Shown here one piece after another: positions 6,939-15,027 of a stretch of DNA of 22,428 nucleotides (the first letter of the stretch is position 1; every line of letters starts with the position of its first letter). Position numbers and translations under genes: made by a program. The DNA is from JAVBRU01 sp031547595 (lineage in GTDB: Bacteria; Bacillota; Clostridia; Christensenellales; Aristaeellaceae): the NCBI GenBank assembly GCA_031547595.1, contig JAVBRU010000059.1, positions 1 to 22,428 on the forward strand, in the 5' to 3' direction. The notes under the pieces are model-generated. The model was not told the origin of the DNA and did no database searches. It worked only from the letters and a program-made list of their open reading frames with translations.

Positions 6939-7540
6939 CACCAAACACTGGCAGCAATCAAGTACTGTGCCAAATAATAACAACCCAAAGATAGGTAATC
7001 AAACGGGCGCGATTCTTTCTTGGTCAGGATACGGGAGGCCAGCATGCCGTCCGATATAACAAACAACAAAGCCCCTGCAAGCAGCAGGGGTTTTTGCGTG
7101 ACGGCAGCGCCAAGCAGCGCGCACAAAACCAGCCCATAGGCCAGGAACGATGCGGGCGGATGATGATTTTTGCTCAAATGATGATAGAGCACAGCACAGA
7201 CCAGCACGAGGGCAATAAAGACACCGATACTCAGGGCCGTGGGCGGCGCAAGCTGCACACAGGCGACGATGTAGGCCACATGCCCCAGCGCAAATGCGCC
7301 CGTGCCCATCAGGAAGCTGCGTGCCAGCACCACATCGGCAATGGCGCACACAAAAAGGCCGATGCACAGCCACAAATGCGCGCCCTGCCGCATGCCGATG
7401 AAGGCCAAAACAGCCGCCGTCAGCGTGGTCAGCCCTTTGAGGGCGAGTGCCACGTTATTCTCCCCGGCGGGCTGAAATTTGACATACTGATAGGTGAGAT
7501 AGAGCAGCACCATCACCCCAAAGCATATCCCCAGTGCCAT
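6935..7540 (-). CDS. YhhN/TMEM86-like integral membrane protein (lysoplasmalogenase family)
   Basis: A 201-residue protein made almost wholly of hydrophobic segments, with about seven to eight predicted membrane helices. Family-like motifs are CAIADVVLA near residue 65 followed by GHVAYIVA, and GALLFVISDGMLASRIL near 160. These acidic residues in membrane helices are typical of YhhN. Some members of this superfamily hydrolyse lysoplasmalogen and others have no known activity, so the substrate here is unknown. Plasmalogens occur in many anaerobic clostridia, which would fit. The ATG lies 2 bases after the hisIE stop, with only a weak ribosome binding site (GGAAAAG), so it is probably translated by coupling as the last gene of the his transcript. 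It is not a histidine-pathway enzyme as far as can be seen. Confidence 0.8.
   Translation of the reverse strand: MALGICFGVMVLLYLTYQYVKFQPAGENNVALALKGLTTLTAAVLAFIGMRQGAHLWLCIGLFVCAIADVVLARSFLMGTGAFALGHVAYIVACVQLAPPTALSIGVFIALVLVCAVLYHHLSKNHHPPASFLAYGLVLCALLGAAVTQKPLLLAGALLFVISDGMLASRILTKKESRPFDYLSLGCYYLAQYLIAASVWC
7068..7095 (+). terminator. Plus-strand intrinsic terminator inside the yhhN-like gene
   Basis: CCCCTGC at 7072-7078 pairs with GCAGGGG at 7084-7090 (loop AAGCA) and is followed by TTTTT. Flanking AAAG pairs with part of the T run and extends the stem. The orientation fits termination of the DUF4230 transcript. On the minus strand the hairpin is followed by CTTTGTTG, a poor U tract, so the yhhN-like message should read through. 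Confidence 0.75.
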
Positions 7541-7542
7541 GG

Positions 7543-8190
7543 CTACACCATCTTTTCCTGTTTTACTTTTTTATCGATCACGTGGCGGGCGGCCAGCTCG
7601 CTTCGCACGTCGTTCAGGCTGATGCCCATTTCCGTCATCAGCACGAGCGCATGATAGGCGAGGTCCGAAAGCTCGTAGATGGTCTCCTTGCGGTCGCCGC
7701 CCTTGCCTGCGATAATGACCTCGGTGCATTCCTCGCCCACTTTTTTGAGAATTTTATCCAGGCCCTTTTCAAACAGATACGTGGTGTAGGAGCCTTCTTT
7801 TTTCTCGGTCTTGCGCCCGGCGATCAGCGTCATCAGGCCATCCATCGAGAAATCGGGCAGTTCGTCGCTCACATACAGGTCGTTTTCAAAGCAGCTGTCG
7901 CTGCCGGTGTGGCAGGCGGGGCCGTCTTTTCGCACCAGCACTTCCAGCGCGTCCCCGTCGCAATCGGCGGTGATGCGAACAATGTGCTGGAAGTTGCCCG
8001 AGGTTTCGCCCTTTCGCCACAATTGCTGGCGGGAGCGGGAGTAGAAGCAAGTCTTGCCCTCTTTCAGGCTGATTTCCAGGCTTTCGCGGTTCATATAGGC
8101 CAGGGTGAGCACCTTGCGGCTCAAATCATCCACCACAATGGCGGGGATGAGGCCTTTTTCGTCAAACTTGAGGGAGTTTAAATCCAGCAT
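7543..8190 (-). CDS. hisI: Bifunctional phosphoribosyl-AMP cyclohydrolase / phosphoribosyl-ATP pyrophosphatase HisIE
   Basis: Bifunctional enzyme of 215 residues for the second and third steps of histidine synthesis: PRATP is hydrolysed to PRAMP and the purine ring is then opened. The HisI domain (about 1-115) has SRSRQQLWRKGETSGN and the metal-site region DCDGDALEVLV with HTGSDSCF. The HisE domain (about 125-205) has LDKILKKVGEECTEVIIAGK and YELSDLAYHALVLM, the four-helix MazG-like pattern with acidic metal ligands. The fusion order I-E is the usual one. The start ATG has AAAGGAGG 9 bases upstream, 15 bases after hisF. It is the last histidine enzyme of the operon, and the yhhN-like gene follows 2 bases later. 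Confidence 0.97.
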   Translation of the reverse strand: MLDLNSLKFDEKGLIPAIVVDDLSRKVLTLAYMNRESLEISLKEGKTCFYSRSRQQLWRKGETSGNFQHIVRITADCDGDALEVLVRKDGPACHTGSDSCFENDLYVSDELPDFSMDGLMTLIAGRKTEKKEGSYTTYLFEKGLDKILKKVGEECTEVIIAGKGGDRKETIYELSDLAYHALVLMTEMGISLNDVRSELAARHVIDKKVKQEKMV

Positions 8191-8205
8191 TTCAGATGTC
8201 CTCCT

Positions 8206-8964
8206 TTATATCCTGACGGGGATGCCGTTTCTTTGCAGCTCTTGCTTGAGTGCGGGGATGGTGACCTCCCCAAAGTGGAAGATGGACGCGGCAAGGCCGG
8301 CATCCACCTGCGGCACTTGGCCAAACAATGTGACAAAATGCTCCATGCAGCCTGCGCCGCCGGAGGCAATGACGGGCACGCTGACGCGCTGGCACACCGC
8401 CTGCAGCATTTCGAGGTCGAACCCGCCCTTTACACCGTCGGTGTCAATGCTGTTGACCACAATTTCGCCCGCGCCGTTTTTTGCGCCCTGCTCGATCCAG
8501 TCGAGTGCGTCCAGGCCGGTGTCCTCGCGTCCGCCCTTGGCAAATAGACGGAACTGACCGTTCACACGCTTCACATCGGCAGACAGCACCACGCACTGGT
8601 TGCCATAGCGCTGCGCGGCGGCGGGGATGAGCGCGGGGTTTTTGATCGCACCGGAATTGACGCTCACCTTGTCTGCCCCGCATTTGAGCACGCGGTCAAA
8701 ATCCTCCAGGGTGTTGATGCCGCCGCCCACTGTGAGCGGGATAAAAATGCTGGAGGCGACCTCCGTCAGAATATCGGTGAACAGCGCACGCCCCTCGTGC
8801 GAGGCGGTGATGTCGTAAAACACCAACTCGTCCGCGCCGCTCTCGCTGTAATACTTGGCGAGCTTGACGGGCGAGGACACATCGGCAAGCGCGAGGAAGT
8901 TGACGCCCTTTACCACGCGGCCGTCCTTCACATCCAGGCAGGGAATGATGCGTTTGGTGATCAT
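8206..8964 (-). CDS. hisF: Imidazole glycerol phosphate synthase cyclase subunit HisF
   Basis: A (beta/alpha)8 barrel of 252 residues that uses ammonia from HisH to turn PRFAR into imidazole glycerol phosphate and AICAR. The N-terminus MITKRIIPCLDVKDGRVVKG carries catalytic Asp11, and the second catalytic Asp lies in LSADVKRVNG near residue 130. Phosphate-binding glycines appear in VGGGINT and VIASGGAG. Length is normal. Its ATG overlaps the hisA stop (ATGA at 8961-8964), giving tight coupling. hisH, its glutaminase partner, lies two genes upstream. Confidence 0.98.
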   Translation of the reverse strand: MITKRIIPCLDVKDGRVVKGVNFLALADVSSPVKLAKYYSESGADELVFYDITASHEGRALFTDILTEVASSIFIPLTVGGGINTLEDFDRVLKCGADKVSVNSGAIKNPALIPAAAQRYGNQCVVLSADVKRVNGQFRLFAKGGREDTGLDALDWIEQGAKNGAGEIVVNSIDTDGVKGGFDLEMLQAVCQRVSVPVIASGGAGCMEHFVTLFGQVPQVDAGLAASIFHFGEVTIPALKQELQRNGIPVRI

Positions 8965-9674
8965 AATGCAGCCTCCAATGCGTCTTTTAGCAACATATCT
9001 GCGGTGTAGAGCGCCTTGCCCACGATGGCGCTGTGCATGCCAAGCGCCTTCAGCCCGTGTATATCCTCGAGTGTGGAGACCCCGCCGGAAGCGGTGATGT
9101 CCATCTTGAGGCGCGCGGCCAAAGCCTGATAAAAGGCCATGTTCGTGCCGCCCAGCATGCCATCTTTAGAAATATCGGTGCAGATAATGCCGGCAATGCC
9201 CTGGCTTTGCAGCGTCTCGCAAAAGGCAAATGCGTCTTGGCCGGACACCTCCAGCCAGCCTTTGATGGCCACTTTGCCGTCCTTCACGTCCACACCCACG
9301 GCGATCTTTTCGTGATATCGATCCACCATGCTTTGCAAAAAGGCAGGATCGGTCAGCGCTGCGGTGCCCAGGATCACGCGGTACGCGCCAAGGGCAAGGT
9401 AGCGTTCCACTGTTTCGGGGGTGCGGATGCCGCCGCCCACCTCCACTTGCAGGCCGCTTTCCTCGATCAATTGGCGGATGACGGGGAAGTTGACGGCCGT
9501 GCCGTCCTTTGCGCCGTCCAGATCGACCACGTGCAGGTATTTTGCGCCATTTTGGCAAAAGCCCTGGGCGACAGAAAGCGGACAAGTGCTGTAAACGGTG
9601 GATTTTTGATAATCGCCGCGCTGCAGGCGTACGGCGTTGCCGCCCAGCAGGTCAATGGCGGGGAAGATATGCAT
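8961..9674 (-). CDS. hisA: ProFAR isomerase HisA
   Basis: A (beta/alpha)8 barrel of 237 residues catalysing the Amadori rearrangement of ProFAR to PRFAR. The motif FPAIDLLGGNAVRL carries catalytic Asp8, VEVGGGIRT is a phosphate-binding loop, and GVDVKDGKVAIKGW carries the second Asp near 130. Together with the HisF neighbour this separates it from TrpA-like barrels. The ATG at 9674 is preceded by AAGGAGAG about 7 bases away, and the gap after hisH is 11 bases. It has the normal length for HisA, with no sign of the dual HisA/TrpF form that could be judged here. Confidence 0.97.
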   Translation of the reverse strand: MHIFPAIDLLGGNAVRLQRGDYQKSTVYSTCPLSVAQGFCQNGAKYLHVVDLDGAKDGTAVNFPVIRQLIEESGLQVEVGGGIRTPETVERYLALGAYRVILGTAALTDPAFLQSMVDRYHEKIAVGVDVKDGKVAIKGWLEVSGQDAFAFCETLQSQGIAGIICTDISKDGMLGGTNMAFYQALAARLKMDITASGGVSTLEDIHGLKALGMHSAIVGKALYTADMLLKDALEAAL

Positions 9675-9685
9675 GGATGCTCTCC

Positions 9686-10300
9686 TTATCGTATGTTCAT
9701 GAAATTGAGCAGAATGTGCAGCCCCACGTCGCCGCTTTTTTCGGGGTGGAACTGGGTGCCAAACACATTGTTCCTGCCCACAGCGGCAGTGACGGGCACA
9801 GAATATTCGCTGGTGGCCAGGGTGCTCTCAGCGCAGTCCATCGCGGCGTAGGAGTGCACAAAATACACATGCGCCCCCTCCGACAGCCCATCAAACAGCG
9901 GGCTGCGCGGCGCAGAAAAGTGAAGCCCGTTCCAGCCCATGTGCGGCACTTTGTAGCCAGCGGGCAGCAATCCCTCCAGCGGGCGCACCACGCCGGGGAT
10001 GAGTCCCAATCCCGCATGCTCGCCATACTCCAGGCTTTTGTCAAACAGCAATTGCATGCCCAGGCACACGCCCAGCACCGGTTTGCCAAGGTGTGCCTGA
10101 TCGATCAGTACGGCGCGGAGCCCGCTGGCTTTCAGCCTTTTTGCGGCATCGCCAAATGCGCCCACGCCGGGCAAAATCACCCGGTCGCTTTGCTGCACGA
10201 CCTCGGCGTCGCTGGTGATGACGGCATCCGCGCCCAGGCTTCGAAAAGAGCTGACCAGCGAAAAAAGATTGCCTACGCCATAATCCAAAATTGCCAGCAT
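9686..10300 (-). CDS. hisH: Imidazole glycerol phosphate synthase glutaminase subunit HisH
   Basis: Class I glutamine amidotransferase of 204 residues that feeds ammonia to HisF. The nucleophile elbow GVCLGMQLL contains Cys79, and the partner His and Glu lie in FHPEKSG near residue 185. ILDYGVGNL at the N-terminus and LPGVGAFGD are typical of HisH. The ATG at 10300 is used rather than the GTG at 10303: AAAGGGG lies 7 bases before the ATG, and the ATG shares one base with the hisB TGA (TGATG). Confidence 0.97.
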   Translation of the reverse strand: MLAILDYGVGNLFSLVSSFRSLGADAVITSDAEVVQQSDRVILPGVGAFGDAAKRLKASGLRAVLIDQAHLGKPVLGVCLGMQLLFDKSLEYGEHAGLGLIPGVVRPLEGLLPAGYKVPHMGWNGLHFSAPRSPLFDGLSEGAHVYFVHSYAAMDCAESTLATSEYSVPVTAAVGRNNVFGTQFHPEKSGDVGLHILLNFMNIR

Positions 10301-10887
10301 CACAGCACCCCTTTTGTGGAGGGGATTTCGTCCGGATTCTGCGCGTCAACAGCCACAGCAGTGCGAAGCGCACGGGCGGTGGCCTTGAAGGCGGCCTCGA
10401 TGATGTGGTGGGTGTTGGTGCCGCTGATTTGGCGAAGATGCAGTGTGATGCCGGCCGAGCGGGTGAGCGCCGCAAAGAACTCTTCGGCCAGCTCGCTGTC
10501 AAAGGTGCCCACCTTTTGAGCGGGCAGCGTAAGGGCGTATTCAAGGTGCGAACGTCCGGAAATATCCACTGCGCACAGCACCAGCGCCTCGTCCATCGGC
10601 AACACAACGCTGCCATAGCGGTTGATGCCGCGCTTGTCCTCCAGTGCCTCGCGCAGCGCCTCGCCCAGGCAAATGCCAATGTCCTCTACGGTGTGATGGT
10701 CGTCCACATAGGTGTCGCCATTGCACAGGACGGTGAGGTCAAACTGGGCATGCCTGGCAAGCAATGTGAGCATATGGTCCAAAAACCCTACGCCGGTGGC
10801 GATGGTGCCAAGGCCGCTGCCATCCAGATGCAACGCCAGGGTGATGTCGGTTTCCGCCGTCTTGCGGGTCAACTCAAAGCTGCGCAT
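10300..10887 (-). CDS. hisB: Imidazoleglycerol-phosphate dehydratase HisB
   Basis: Mn-dependent dehydratase of 195 residues that converts imidazole glycerol phosphate to imidazole acetol phosphate. The metal-ligand motifs are DHMLTLLARH, DDHHTVEDIGI and GTNTHHIIEAAFKA, arranged as in the monofunctional family. There is no N-terminal HAD phosphatase domain, so this HisB does not supply the histidinol-phosphatase step. The start at 10887 is chosen because AGAGG lies 9 bases upstream; the alternative ATG at 10896 directly abuts that site. It overlaps the end of hisC by 14 bases. Confidence 0.96.
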   Translation of the reverse strand: MRSFELTRKTAETDITLALHLDGSGLGTIATGVGFLDHMLTLLARHAQFDLTVLCNGDTYVDDHHTVEDIGICLGEALREALEDKRGINRYGSVVLPMDEALVLCAVDISGRSHLEYALTLPAQKVGTFDSELAEEFFAALTRSAGITLHLRQISGTNTHHIIEAAFKATARALRTAVAVDAQNPDEIPSTKGVL

Positions 10888-11953
10888 GGGAACCATCCTC
10901 TCTTGCTATGTCGTCCAGCGCGTTTGTAAGCGCCTGCATTTGCTCCGGGGTGCCGATGGTGATGCGCAGGTAGTTACCGATACGCGGTGCATCAAAATGC
11001 CGCACCAGAATGCCCCGGTCTTTCAACTGCAAGTATACCTCTTTTGCGGGCATTTGGGGAGGGGCTGCAAACAAAAAGTTTGTTTTGGAGTTCAGCACCG
11101 CAAAACCGCGCTGTTCTAAGGCGATCTTTGTATCCTCGCGGGTGCGGATGATGGCATCGCAGTTTGCGCGGTTCAGCCCGTCCTGCGCGAGGGTGGCCAG
11201 CGCCGCCGCCATGGTGACGCGGTTGATGTTGTAGGGGTTGGTGGAGTACTTGATGAGGTTGAGGTCGTCAATCAGCTTTTTGGAGCCGATGGCAAAGCCC
11301 AGCCGTGCGCCCGCCATGGCGCGGGATTTGGAAAACGTCATCACCACCAGCAGGTTGTCGTATTCCTTGGTGAGCGGCACACAGCTTTCGCCGCCAAAGT
11401 CGATATACGCTTCGTCCACCACCACCACATGCTGAGGGTTGCTGCGCACGATGTGCTCAATGCAGTTGACGGGCAGGGTGAGGCCGGTGGGCGCGTTGGG
11501 GTTGGCAATCACGATGTTTTGGTTCAGATTGCTATAGCCGCAGCTGTTGATGGTGAAATCCTCTTCCAGTGGAATCTGCGTGTAGGGGATGCCGTACAGC
11601 TGTGCGTACACCTTGTAGAACCCATACGATATATCCGGAAAGCACACCGGACGCTCGGCATCGCAAAACGCCTGAAAAGCGAAGGACAAAATCTCGTCCG
11701 AGCCGTTGCCGGGCAAGATGTTTTCTTCCTTCACGCCATAGCGCGCCGCCAGCGCACGGCACAGCGCCGTGCACTGCGGATCGGGATACAGATTGAGCTG
11801 CGCCGCTGCTTCCGCTGCCGCGGCAATCACTTCTTTTGTGGCAGGGTAGGGGGACTCGTTGGTGTTCAGCTTGATGAACGCCGTGTTTTTCGGCTGTTCA
11901 CCGGGGGTATAGGCCGTCAGGCTCTGATGACGGCGGCTGAGAAACTCGCTCAT
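10874..11953 (-). CDS. hisC: Histidinol-phosphate aminotransferase HisC
   Basis: PLP-dependent fold-type I aminotransferase of 359 residues making histidinol phosphate from imidazole acetol phosphate and glutamate. Visible motifs are LNTNESPY near the N-terminus, NPNAPTG, DEAYIDF, and the PLP-lysine segment TFSKSRAMAGARLG (Lys near 209). The late Arg in YLRITIGTPEQ binds the substrate carboxylate in this family. The HisC/Cobalamin-CobD group is broad, but the operon position settles the function. Its ATG overlaps the hisD stop in ATGA at 11950-11953. Confidence 0.97.
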   Translation of the reverse strand: MSEFLSRRHQSLTAYTPGEQPKNTAFIKLNTNESPYPATKEVIAAAAEAAAQLNLYPDPQCTALCRALAARYGVKEENILPGNGSDEILSFAFQAFCDAERPVCFPDISYGFYKVYAQLYGIPYTQIPLEEDFTINSCGYSNLNQNIVIANPNAPTGLTLPVNCIEHIVRSNPQHVVVVDEAYIDFGGESCVPLTKEYDNLLVVMTFSKSRAMAGARLGFAIGSKKLIDDLNLIKYSTNPYNINRVTMAAALATLAQDGLNRANCDAIIRTREDTKIALEQRGFAVLNSKTNFLFAAPPQMPAKEVYLQLKDRGILVRHFDAPRIGNYLRITIGTPEQMQALTNALDDIAREDGSHAQL

Positions 11954-13230
11954 TGCACATCCTCCAGCCGCACGGTGACGGCGCGGGCGTGGGCGGAAAG
12001 CCCTTCTTTTTCGGCAAAGTACGCCACCTTTTCGCCTACCTTGGCCAGCGCTGCGGGGGTGTAATAGGTGAAGGCCGTCTTTTTAACAAACTCGTCTACC
12101 GATAAGGGGCTGGAGAAGCGCGCCGTGCCGCCGGTGGGCAAGGTGTGGTTGGGGCCTGCAAAATAGTCGCCCAGCGGCTCGGGGCAGCTTTTGCCCAAAA
12201 AGACCGAGCCTGCGTTTTGCACGGCGTCCAGATAATCAAAGGGATTGTCCACGCAGATTTCCAGGTGCTCCGGCGCGATGGCGTTGGAAATCTCCAGTGC
12301 TTCTTCCAACGTGGACGTGATGATGATTTTGCCAAAGGCATCAATGCTGTGGCGTGCAATGGCCGCGCGGGGCAAGAGCGGAATCTGCTTTTCAAGCTCC
12401 GTCTGCACGGCATAGGCAAGCGCTGGGCTGTTTGTGACCAGCACGGCGCTGGCCAGGCGGTCATGCTCGGCTTGGGAGAGGAGGTCTGCCGCCACATAGC
12501 GGGGGTTGCAGGTGCCATCGGCAATAATCAGGATTTCGCTGGGGCCGGCAATCATATCAATGGCCACCTGCCCGTACACCTGCTTTTTCGCCTCCGCCAC
12601 ATAGGCGTTGCCGGGGCCGACGATTTTGTCTACCCGGGAAATGCTTTCCGTGCCATAGGCCAGCGCGGCAATAGCCTGCGCTCCGCCCACTTTGTAGATT
12701 TTGTCTACGCCCGCCACTCTGGCCGCAGCCAGAATCACAGGGTTGATGCTGCCATCCTTCGCAGGTGGCGTCACCATCACCAGCTCTTTTACGCCCGCGA
12801 TCTTGGCGGGCAGCGCGTTCATCAGCACAGACGATGGATACGCTGCCGTGCCGCCGGGCACATACAGCCCCACGCGACCCAGGGGGATCACCTTTTGTCC
12901 CAGCACCACGCCGGGGGTATCGCTGATGATAAAGCTGGTTTTCACTTGCTTCTGGTGGAAGGCGGTGATGTTTTGTGCAGCTTCGCGCAGGATTTGGATA
13001 AACTCCGGTGCCATCGCGTTGTATGCGGTGTCGATTTCTTCTGCGCTGACAAGCAAGCTATCCAGCACTGCGCCGTCAAACTTTTCGCAGTATTTCTTCA
13101 CTGCGGCATCGCCATTTTGCCGCACACCCTGCAGGATGCCCTGCACCACATCCTCCACCTGGCTGGCCGCTTCGCTGCGGTCAAAGATATTGCCCTGGTC
13201 GATCTCCTGGCTATTGATGATACGAATCAT
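11950..13230 (-). CDS. hisD: Histidinol dehydrogenase HisD
   Basis: Zn- and NAD-dependent enzyme of 426 residues that oxidises histidinol twice to give histidine. Visible signatures are the long conserved stretch from IVGPGNAYV to GPSEILIIAD, the Zn/catalytic region LLSQAEHD, and the catalytic His pair in IAPEHLEI with GPNHTLPTGGTARF further on. The ATG at 13230 is chosen because AAAGGAGAG lies about 9 bases upstream and the normal MIRII-type start follows. The longer open frame to 13323 reads back into hisG. The gap to hisG is 16 bases and its stop overlaps hisC. Confidence 0.97.
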   Translation of the reverse strand: MIRIINSQEIDQGNIFDRSEAASQVEDVVQGILQGVRQNGDAAVKKYCEKFDGAVLDSLLVSAEEIDTAYNAMAPEFIQILREAAQNITAFHQKQVKTSFIISDTPGVVLGQKVIPLGRVGLYVPGGTAAYPSSVLMNALPAKIAGVKELVMVTPPAKDGSINPVILAAARVAGVDKIYKVGGAQAIAALAYGTESISRVDKIVGPGNAYVAEAKKQVYGQVAIDMIAGPSEILIIADGTCNPRYVAADLLSQAEHDRLASAVLVTNSPALAYAVQTELEKQIPLLPRAAIARHSIDAFGKIIITSTLEEALEISNAIAPEHLEICVDNPFDYLDAVQNAGSVFLGKSCPEPLGDYFAGPNHTLPTGGTARFSSPLSVDEFVKKTAFTYYTPAALAKVGEKVAYFAEKEGLSAHARAVTVRLEDVQ

Positions 13231-13246
13231 GGGAAGGCTCTCCTTT

Positions 13247-13864
13247 TTATAGCAAAGCGTTGATTCTGTTTGTGATATCGGTGATGGCCTGCTGCTTGAA
13301 CTTATACGCGCTTTTGTTGGCAATCAGGCGCGCGCTGATGGGCACGATGTCCTCCAGCGGGCCCAGGTTATTCTCGCGCAGCGTCGCGCCCGTTTCCACA
13401 ATGTCCACAATCACATCGGATAATCCGAGGATGGGTGCCAGCTCGATCGAGCCATTGAGCGCGATGATGTCTATATCCCGCCCGCGCCCCTCGTAATACC
13501 GCCGCGCGATGTTCACAAATTTGGTGGCTACCCGCAGCGTGCGATCCGGATTATCCCGAAAATCCGTGAACCCCGCCACGCACATGCGGCACTTGCCCAT
13601 GTGCAAATCCAGCAGTTCGTATACGTCGGGGGTGTATTCCAGCAAAATATCCTTGCCCACGATGCCCACATCCGCCGCGCCGCGCTCCACATAGATGGCC
13701 ACGTCGCTGGGCTTTACCCAGAAGTAGCTGACGCCGTTCTCCGGGCTTTCAAAGATCAGCTTGCGGCTGTTCTCGTGGATGGCGGGGCAGCCGTAGCCCG
13801 CCCGCTCAAACAGGTCGTACGCCTTTTCGCCCAGGCGTCCCTTGGGAAGCGCTACGTTGATCAT
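13247..13864 (-). CDS. hisG: ATP phosphoribosyltransferase, short form HisG
   Basis: First enzyme of histidine synthesis, joining PRPP and ATP. At 205 residues it is the short HisG(S) form, lacking the C-terminal ACT-like regulatory domain, so it needs HisZ. Motifs visible are MINVALPKGRLG at the N-terminus, ADVGIVGKDIL, and the PRPP loop VDIVETGATLREN. The ATG at 13864 overlaps the hisZ stop as ATGA, with AAAGG and GGGAGG just upstream. The longer frame to 13900 lies inside hisZ. Pairing with hisZ directly upstream fits the hetero-octamer known for this form. Feedback inhibition by histidine would act through HisZ. Confidence 0.97.
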   Translation of the reverse strand: MINVALPKGRLGEKAYDLFERAGYGCPAIHENSRKLIFESPENGVSYFWVKPSDVAIYVERGAADVGIVGKDILLEYTPDVYELLDLHMGKCRMCVAGFTDFRDNPDRTLRVATKFVNIARRYYEGRGRDIDIIALNGSIELAPILGLSDVIVDIVETGATLRENNLGPLEDIVPISARLIANKSAYKFKQQAITDITNRINALL

Positions 13865-14955
13865 ACCTTTGTCAGCCTCCCTTTCTCGATGATATAGCAT
13901 GCCTTGGCACGGATGCCGTTGGTGCCAACAGGCTGCACGCGCACCGTCTGCCCCGCAAAAGCGGCCTGATGTGCCATGATGGTTTTCGCCTCGGTATCGG
14001 CATCATACTGCAGCAGCACATCCACATCATAGGGCTGATGCGGCGCGGGCAGAAGCTCCAGTAAATTCAGCTGAATGGCAAACCCGATGGCTCCGCAGGG
14101 TTTTTTCAGCTTTTCCAGCAGCTTGTCGTACCGGCCGCCGGTCAAAAGGGCGCTTGGGATGCCCTCCACATAGCCCTGAAAAATAATGCCGGTGTAGTAG
14201 CTCATGTCATTCACGATGGAGAAATCCAGGATCACCTGCTCGCCATAGCCTTGCGCTTTCAGTGCCTGATAGGCTCTGTCCAGTTCATCCAGCGCCTCAC
14301 TGTGTATGCTCAGGGCGCGGGCAGCTTGCAGTGTGGGCTCAAATGCGCCGGTGAGGGCAGAGAGCGCGATTAATTTCTCGGTCATCTCCGCAGTCAGGCC
14401 CCAAGTGGTGCAGGCATTGCGAAGGTCGTGGCTGTTTTTGCTGCGGATGTTCTTCAGTACTACCTTGCACTGATCCTCCGCTAACCCTGCTTCATTTAAC
14501 AGTGCGCTGATGAAGCCCATATGTGACAACGCCAGCAAGAATTTTTCCGAAATCATTTTGAGGCTGCGCACAGCCAGGGTCAGCGCTTCGCAGATGGCAT
14601 AATCGTCCATCTGCCCGATATGCTCCAGACCCACTTGCAAAATTTCTTTCACTGCGGCGGGGGAGCCCGTCATGCGGTAGACGTTCTCGGTGTAATAGAT
14701 TTTCTCCGGTGCGTCCAGCGCGGCACGGGTGTTGTTCACGATGGACAGCGTCACATCGGGTTTGAGCGCCATCAGGCGGCCGCGGCGGTCTGGGAAGGTG
14801 ACCACACTCTCGCCCGCGCCCAGGAAGCTCATGTTCTCCGCATACAATGTGTACTCTTCAAACCGGCTCATTTTATATTTTTTATAGCCAAACTGCCCAT
14901 ACAGCACGCCAAACTGGCGCGTGTCCTGAGCTATGGAAAGCAGCTGTTCTTCCAC
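13861..14955 (-). CDS. hisZ: ATP phosphoribosyltransferase regulatory subunit HisZ
   Basis: A paralogue of the histidyl-tRNA synthetase catalytic core, 364 residues, that activates short HisG and senses histidine. Class II synthetase-like segments are visible: GYKKYKMSRFEEYTLY, then LKPDVTLSIVNN, and late motifs YYTGIIFQGYV and GGRYDKLLEKL. Both the context and a reduced C-terminal region (about 65 residues instead of an anticodon domain) separate it from HisS. The GTG at 14955 is chosen because AAAGGAGG lies 8 bases upstream; the frame to 15027 would start upstream of the mapped -10 and is unlikely. It is the first gene of the his operon. Confidence 0.93.
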   Translation of the reverse strand: MEEQLLSIAQDTRQFGVLYGQFGYKKYKMSRFEEYTLYAENMSFLGAGESVVTFPDRRGRLMALKPDVTLSIVNNTRAALDAPEKIYYTENVYRMTGSPAAVKEILQVGLEHIGQMDDYAICEALTLAVRSLKMISEKFLLALSHMGFISALLNEAGLAEDQCKVVLKNIRSKNSHDLRNACTTWGLTAEMTEKLIALSALTGAFEPTLQAARALSIHSEALDELDRAYQALKAQGYGEQVILDFSIVNDMSYYTGIIFQGYVEGIPSALLTGGRYDKLLEKLKKPCGAIGFAIQLNLLELLPAPHQPYDVDVLLQYDADTEAKTIMAHQAAFAGQTVRVQPVGTNGIRAKACYIIEKGRLTKV

Positions 14956-14998
14956 AAAGATAACCTCCTTTGATGGGGTATAATATACCACATTTCTG

Positions 14999-15027
14999 AT
15001 GATAGCACAATTTAGCACGTTAGTCAA
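14999..15027 (-). promoter_or_regulatory. Promoter of the his operon
   Basis: TTGACT (15022-15027), a 17-base spacer and TATCAT (14999-15004) read on the minus strand. Transcription would start near 14992, giving a leader of only about 37 bases before the hisZ GTG. That is too short for a T-box or a His-rich attenuator, so control is more likely by a protein. A second, weaker match (TTGTGC-17-TATATT) lies just downstream. Confidence 0.75.

Noticed and set aside
14956..14998. T-box or histidine attenuator in the his leader
   Set aside because: The predicted leader is only about 37 bases, with no His-codon run, no T-box sequence and no terminator; it holds just a short GGTATA palindrome.
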